From Zhengitettix transpicula (Eukaryota; Arthropoda; Insecta; Orthoptera; Tetrigidae): a stretch of 64,000 nucleotides of DNA. How positions within the stretch are numbered: the stretch's first letter is position 1; each line of letters starts with the position of its first letter. The notes beneath the pieces are model-generated. The model saw nothing but the letters and a program-made list of their open reading frames with translations. It was not told the DNA's origin and searched no databases. The DNA is taken from positions 23,098,629 through 23,162,628 of the forward strand of contig CM073592.1 of the NCBI GenBank assembly GCA_037074705.1, given 5' to 3'. Position numbers and translations under genes: made by a program. Below are positions 61,272 to 64,000 of this stretch, one piece after another.

Positions 61272-62453
61272 TAAAGCCCCGTCCAGACTGCCGAGCAACG
61301 AGCCGAACCTTGCTCGCTTCGCCGCTCTCGGGCCACCGGAGACTCCCGAGCACGAGCACGAGCACGAGCAGAAGCATGAAACCAGCCGAGCATCCACATA
61401 ACAGCAGTCGTCAACCAAATGCTTAGAAAATAAATATGATATTGAACAATTACGAGACTCATTGCTGCAACTAAGCTACATGTGGCTCAGAGATACAGCA
61501 ACAGCAGTGAATTACTAACATTCATGGGAGTAATTTATGGATATATTCAACCTTTCAGCCTCTTTTACCCCAGTTTCAAGATTGCGAAAACACATACGTG
61601 ATACTTTTTAAAAAAATAAAAATAAAAAGGATTCTTCACAATATCAATGAAAGTTTGTTGAATATTCAATAGAAAATAATGAAACTAACCTTGTGTAATA
61701 TTACATGTAAGTAGGATGAAACTCATCAAGTTGCCTCATGAAATGAATTTTTTTTAAAACAATAAAATAATTATGGATTTTATGATTTTATAAGAAGTGC
61801 AGTGTCTGTTTTCGAATTATGTTTGATGTTACTAATATCCTTCTATTAGCACAGGTGTGGCCTAGGTGAATATTTTTCCACCCTGACCCCTATATATATA
61901 CATATATATAGTTTTTGAGAATGGTTTCGAAAGCTTGCTCATGAACTGAAATAACATCCACTGAAGACTAGATCCCACAATTTGATGAGTTTCATCCTAC
62001 TTACATGTAATATTACACAACGTTAGTTTCATTATTAATTGTTATATCAATTTTCTATTGAATATTCAACAGAGTTTCATTGACATTGTGAAGAATCCTT
62101 TTTATTTTTTTAAAAAAAGTATCACGTATGTGTTTTCGGAATCTTGAAAATGGCGTAAAAGTGGCCGAAAGCTTGAATATATCCAGTAATTACTCCCATG
62201 GATTTTAGTAATTCACTCCCGTTGCTGTATCTCTGAGCCACATGTAGCTTAGTTGTAGCAATGAGTCTTGTAATTGTTCAATATCATATTTAATTTCTAA
62301 GCATTTGGTTGACGACTGCTGTTATGTTTGGAGCGTGTCTTCAAGATGCTCGGCTCGTTCTTGCTCGAGCTCGTGCTCTGGAGTCTCCGGTGGCCCGAGA
62401 GCGGCGAACCGAGCAAGGTTCGGCTCGTTGCTCGGCAGTCTGGACAGGGCTTA
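61272..62453. mobile_element. DNA element with about 460-bp terminal inverted repeats
   Basis: The left arm (61272-61730) and right arm (about 61981-62453) are near-perfect inverted copies. The tips are TAAAGCCCCGTCCAGACTGC and its complement GCAGTCTGGACAGGGCTTA. They continue through a GAGCACGAG repeat, CATTTGGTTGACGACTGCTG and CTACATGTGGCTCAGAGATA to a GATGAAACTCATCAA inner end. The 250-bp centre is AT-rich with a TATA repeat and has no open frame. It is a non-autonomous element of undetermined superfamily. No clear short target duplication is seen; instead a longer flank similarity exists (see findings). Confidence 0.85.
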
Positions 62454-62532
62454 AGCGAAGAAAACAAGAAAAACAGAAAGAGAGAGGCAGTGTGCAAGAA
62501 TCAGGTTACAAAGATGAAAAGGATGTAGAAAC

Positions 62533-62580
62533 TCCAACGTTTTGATCAGTACAGAAACAAATTCTGTTCATCATCAGGGA
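62533..62580 (-). repeat. Hairpin motif, minus-strand copy
   Basis: On the - strand: CCTGATGA-T-GAACAGAATTT, GTTTCTGTACTGAT, then CAAAACGTTGGAG. The first core is perfect; the second is AAAAC in place of GAAAC. Confidence 0.5.
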
Positions 62581-63351
62581 GAGAACAACATGAGAACCCG
62601 AACACTCGTTAGGGGGGAAGACCTATTAAATTCGGTCTCGTCCTAGAGTGACAGCTTTCGCAGTATATAGAGTCCGAATGAAAAATTAGAGGAAAGGAAG
62701 CGGAAATGGAAACAGAGGAGAGAGGTGCTTAAGGTGAGTTCAGATCTCACAGGTTCTCAATAATCCATATACGAAACAGAGTAGGATAATAGTATATTTA
62801 TGGTTTCTCACGTGACGGCCGAAAGTTATTGTTACAAAAATGGCCGTTTCTGGGAATCGTATGAGTGATAATTAATTTACCTGATGTTATTATGCAGCTC
62901 AATAAAAGTGAATGCCCCTACCAAAAGGTTTACGCAGTGCTGCGGCACCCGGGGCACGTGCTTTTTATGCCCCAACAGCCACGTCAAGAAGCGTGATATC
63001 GAATACAGTCGATAAAGGAATTTTTGTAGGCGAAAAACGGAATGAAGAACACCACTACAATACACTTAGCGTGGAAGGTGGTTGTCGAAACGTCGCGTCT
63101 TAATGACTCGGTGTGGAAACACGAGAGAACCTCTACAATATGATTAAAAGCTTCAGTCTCACTGATTTGAGAGGTATTTTAATTTGAAATGAGTTTAATT
63201 GCATCCCAGTGAGTTAATTAATATTAGTTTAATAAAACGAACATTAACTTCATCGCCTTTGGACGTCAGGGCAAATTTTCATTACGCGTATTTTTTTTTC
63301 CAAAATTAAAAAAAACCAACCGGATGGTGAATTCGTTTGAATATTACTGAC
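62581..63351. other. Non-coding DNA with a repeat shared with 18.7 kb
   Basis: At 63085-63127 GGTTGTCGAAACGTCGCG is followed by GTGTGGAAACACGAGAG, as at 18726-18774. The rest is unassigned. Part of it should be intron of the - strand Ly6 gene. Confidence 0.45.
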
Positions 63352-63480
63352 CTGTTTCGATAAATTTTCCGCAGTATTTCTGTGAATCGCAACTCTTGAG
63401 AAACTTGGCATTCTCGTTGAAGGGATCGGAACATGCGGTATTGGTTTTACCGTCGCAGACGAAGCACTTGATTGCGGTGG
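63352..63480 (-). CDS. Internal exon of a second Ly6/uPAR gene
   Basis: Read on the - strand: acceptor TTTTGTTTCCAG, 129 bp, donor GTCAGT, phase 1 at both ends. The peptide begins AIKCFVCDGKTNTACSDPF and continues to KSCDSQKYCGKFIETG, with five cysteines. The CxxC start right after the signal-peptide intron, and the later Cys-x-DPF, are typical of insect Ly6/uPAR proteins. The phase-1 entry matches exon 2 of the + strand gene. Its signal-peptide exon should lie beyond the right edge of the window. I did not find the following exon. The role of this protein is unknown. Confidence 0.82.
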
Positions 63481-64000
63481 CTGGAAACAAAATAAAAGGA
63501 CAAAAAATCGATACAACGAAAACTCTGCTTGTAAATTTACCAAATAAACTTTGGAATAAATAAATATAAGTGTTTATAAACTTCAAGTTAATATTAGGTA
63601 AATATGTATAATAATTATACGACGGTTGAGGAGTTTAAACAAAGGTTACGATTGCTTTAACGATGTATTTTAACTCCCTGATACCAACTTGTCCATTATT
63701 CTGTAATATTTACGTTAAAACTACGTACTTGTTTGATACAATAAATTTATATTCTAAACAGGATTAACACGTAGGTAAAGTAAATTACTCTAAAACATAT
63801 TTTATATAATAATTCATGCCCGATTTAGTCAGATAAATGTTAGTTAGTTTAATGGAAATTTGTATTTTAGTACTAAAAATTTTCAACGTAAACGTAACTT
63901 GAAATGCCAAACGATATTTCTATAAACTAACTGAAAGTTTCGTGAATAAATTGGCCATGAATATTTTATCTTAATTAATAAAATGTCAGATAAATTTTAA
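63481..64000 (-). other. Upstream intron of the second Ly6 gene
   Basis: AT-rich sequence directly upstream (on the - strand) of the acceptor at 63481-63483. The open frame continues upstream to 63586 but is intron read-through: the acceptor and Ly6 homology both place the exon start at 63480. No signal-peptide exon is recognisable up to the window edge. Confidence 0.6.

Noticed and set aside
62309..62545. Arg/Ala-rich open frames near 61.3 and 62.4 kb
   Set aside because: They are readings of the GAGCACGAG-type repeat in the terminal inverted repeats and appear on both arms as mirror images.
1..64000. CRISPR arrays, operons, integrases or other prokaryotic systems
   Set aside because: No regularly spaced repeats, ribosome-binding sites or prokaryotic gene packing; introns and retroposons show a eukaryotic nuclear genome.

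Overview
The window is AT-rich nuclear DNA from an animal, most probably an insect with a large, repeat-filled genome. The evidence is spliced exons with GT-AG borders and very long introns, three-finger (Ly6/uPAR) proteins of insect type, retroposed elements with A-tails and target-site duplications, Helitron-like and TTAA-flanked elements, and a Penelope-type GIY-YIG remnant. Nothing resembles bacterial gene organisation. I cannot name the species; a hemimetabolous insect is a guess from repeat load and intron length.

The firm cellular genes are all Ly6/uPAR. (1) A complete three-exon gene on the + strand (19275-19323, 38546-38770, 41068-41303) encodes a 169-residue secreted protein with ten cysteines and a C-terminal GPI-type hydrophobic tail. 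Its introns are 19.2 kb and 2.3 kb, and splice phases and reading frame join exactly. (2) A decayed DNA-level duplicate of its exon 2, second intron and exon 3 lies at about 54.7-55.3 kb on the same strand. It keeps the splice borders, but has lost the cysteine-rich start of exon 2 and carries an in-frame stop and a frame shift. (3) One internal exon of another Ly6 gene lies on the - strand at 63352-63480. Together they suggest part of a Ly6 cluster formed by local duplication.

Most of the remaining DNA is repeats or unrecognised AT-rich sequence. I could define: a short A-tailed retroposon family with at least eight copies, several with perfect target-site duplications (14.4, 17.9, 30.9, 31.2, 47.5, 53.7, 56.9 and 60.7 kb); Helitron-like 3' ends (3.7, 23.2 and 37.5 kb); two copies of a TTAA-flanked MITE (12.25 and 59.1 kb); a long-terminal-inverted-repeat element at 61.27-62.45 kb; a probable tRNA-derived SINE at 39.2 kb; and a tandem duplication at 2.2 kb.

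The most unusual pattern is a dispersed hairpin motif, CTGANGA-N-(stem)-loop-(stem)-GAAAC(G), seen at some twenty places. Several are arranged as head-to-head inverted pairs, and one pair lies next to a Penelope-like GIY-YIG remnant (52.9-53.5 kb). The core is close to a hammerhead ribozyme, but nearly every copy has one extra nucleotide before stem II. Regions not listed held no gene or repeat that I could support.
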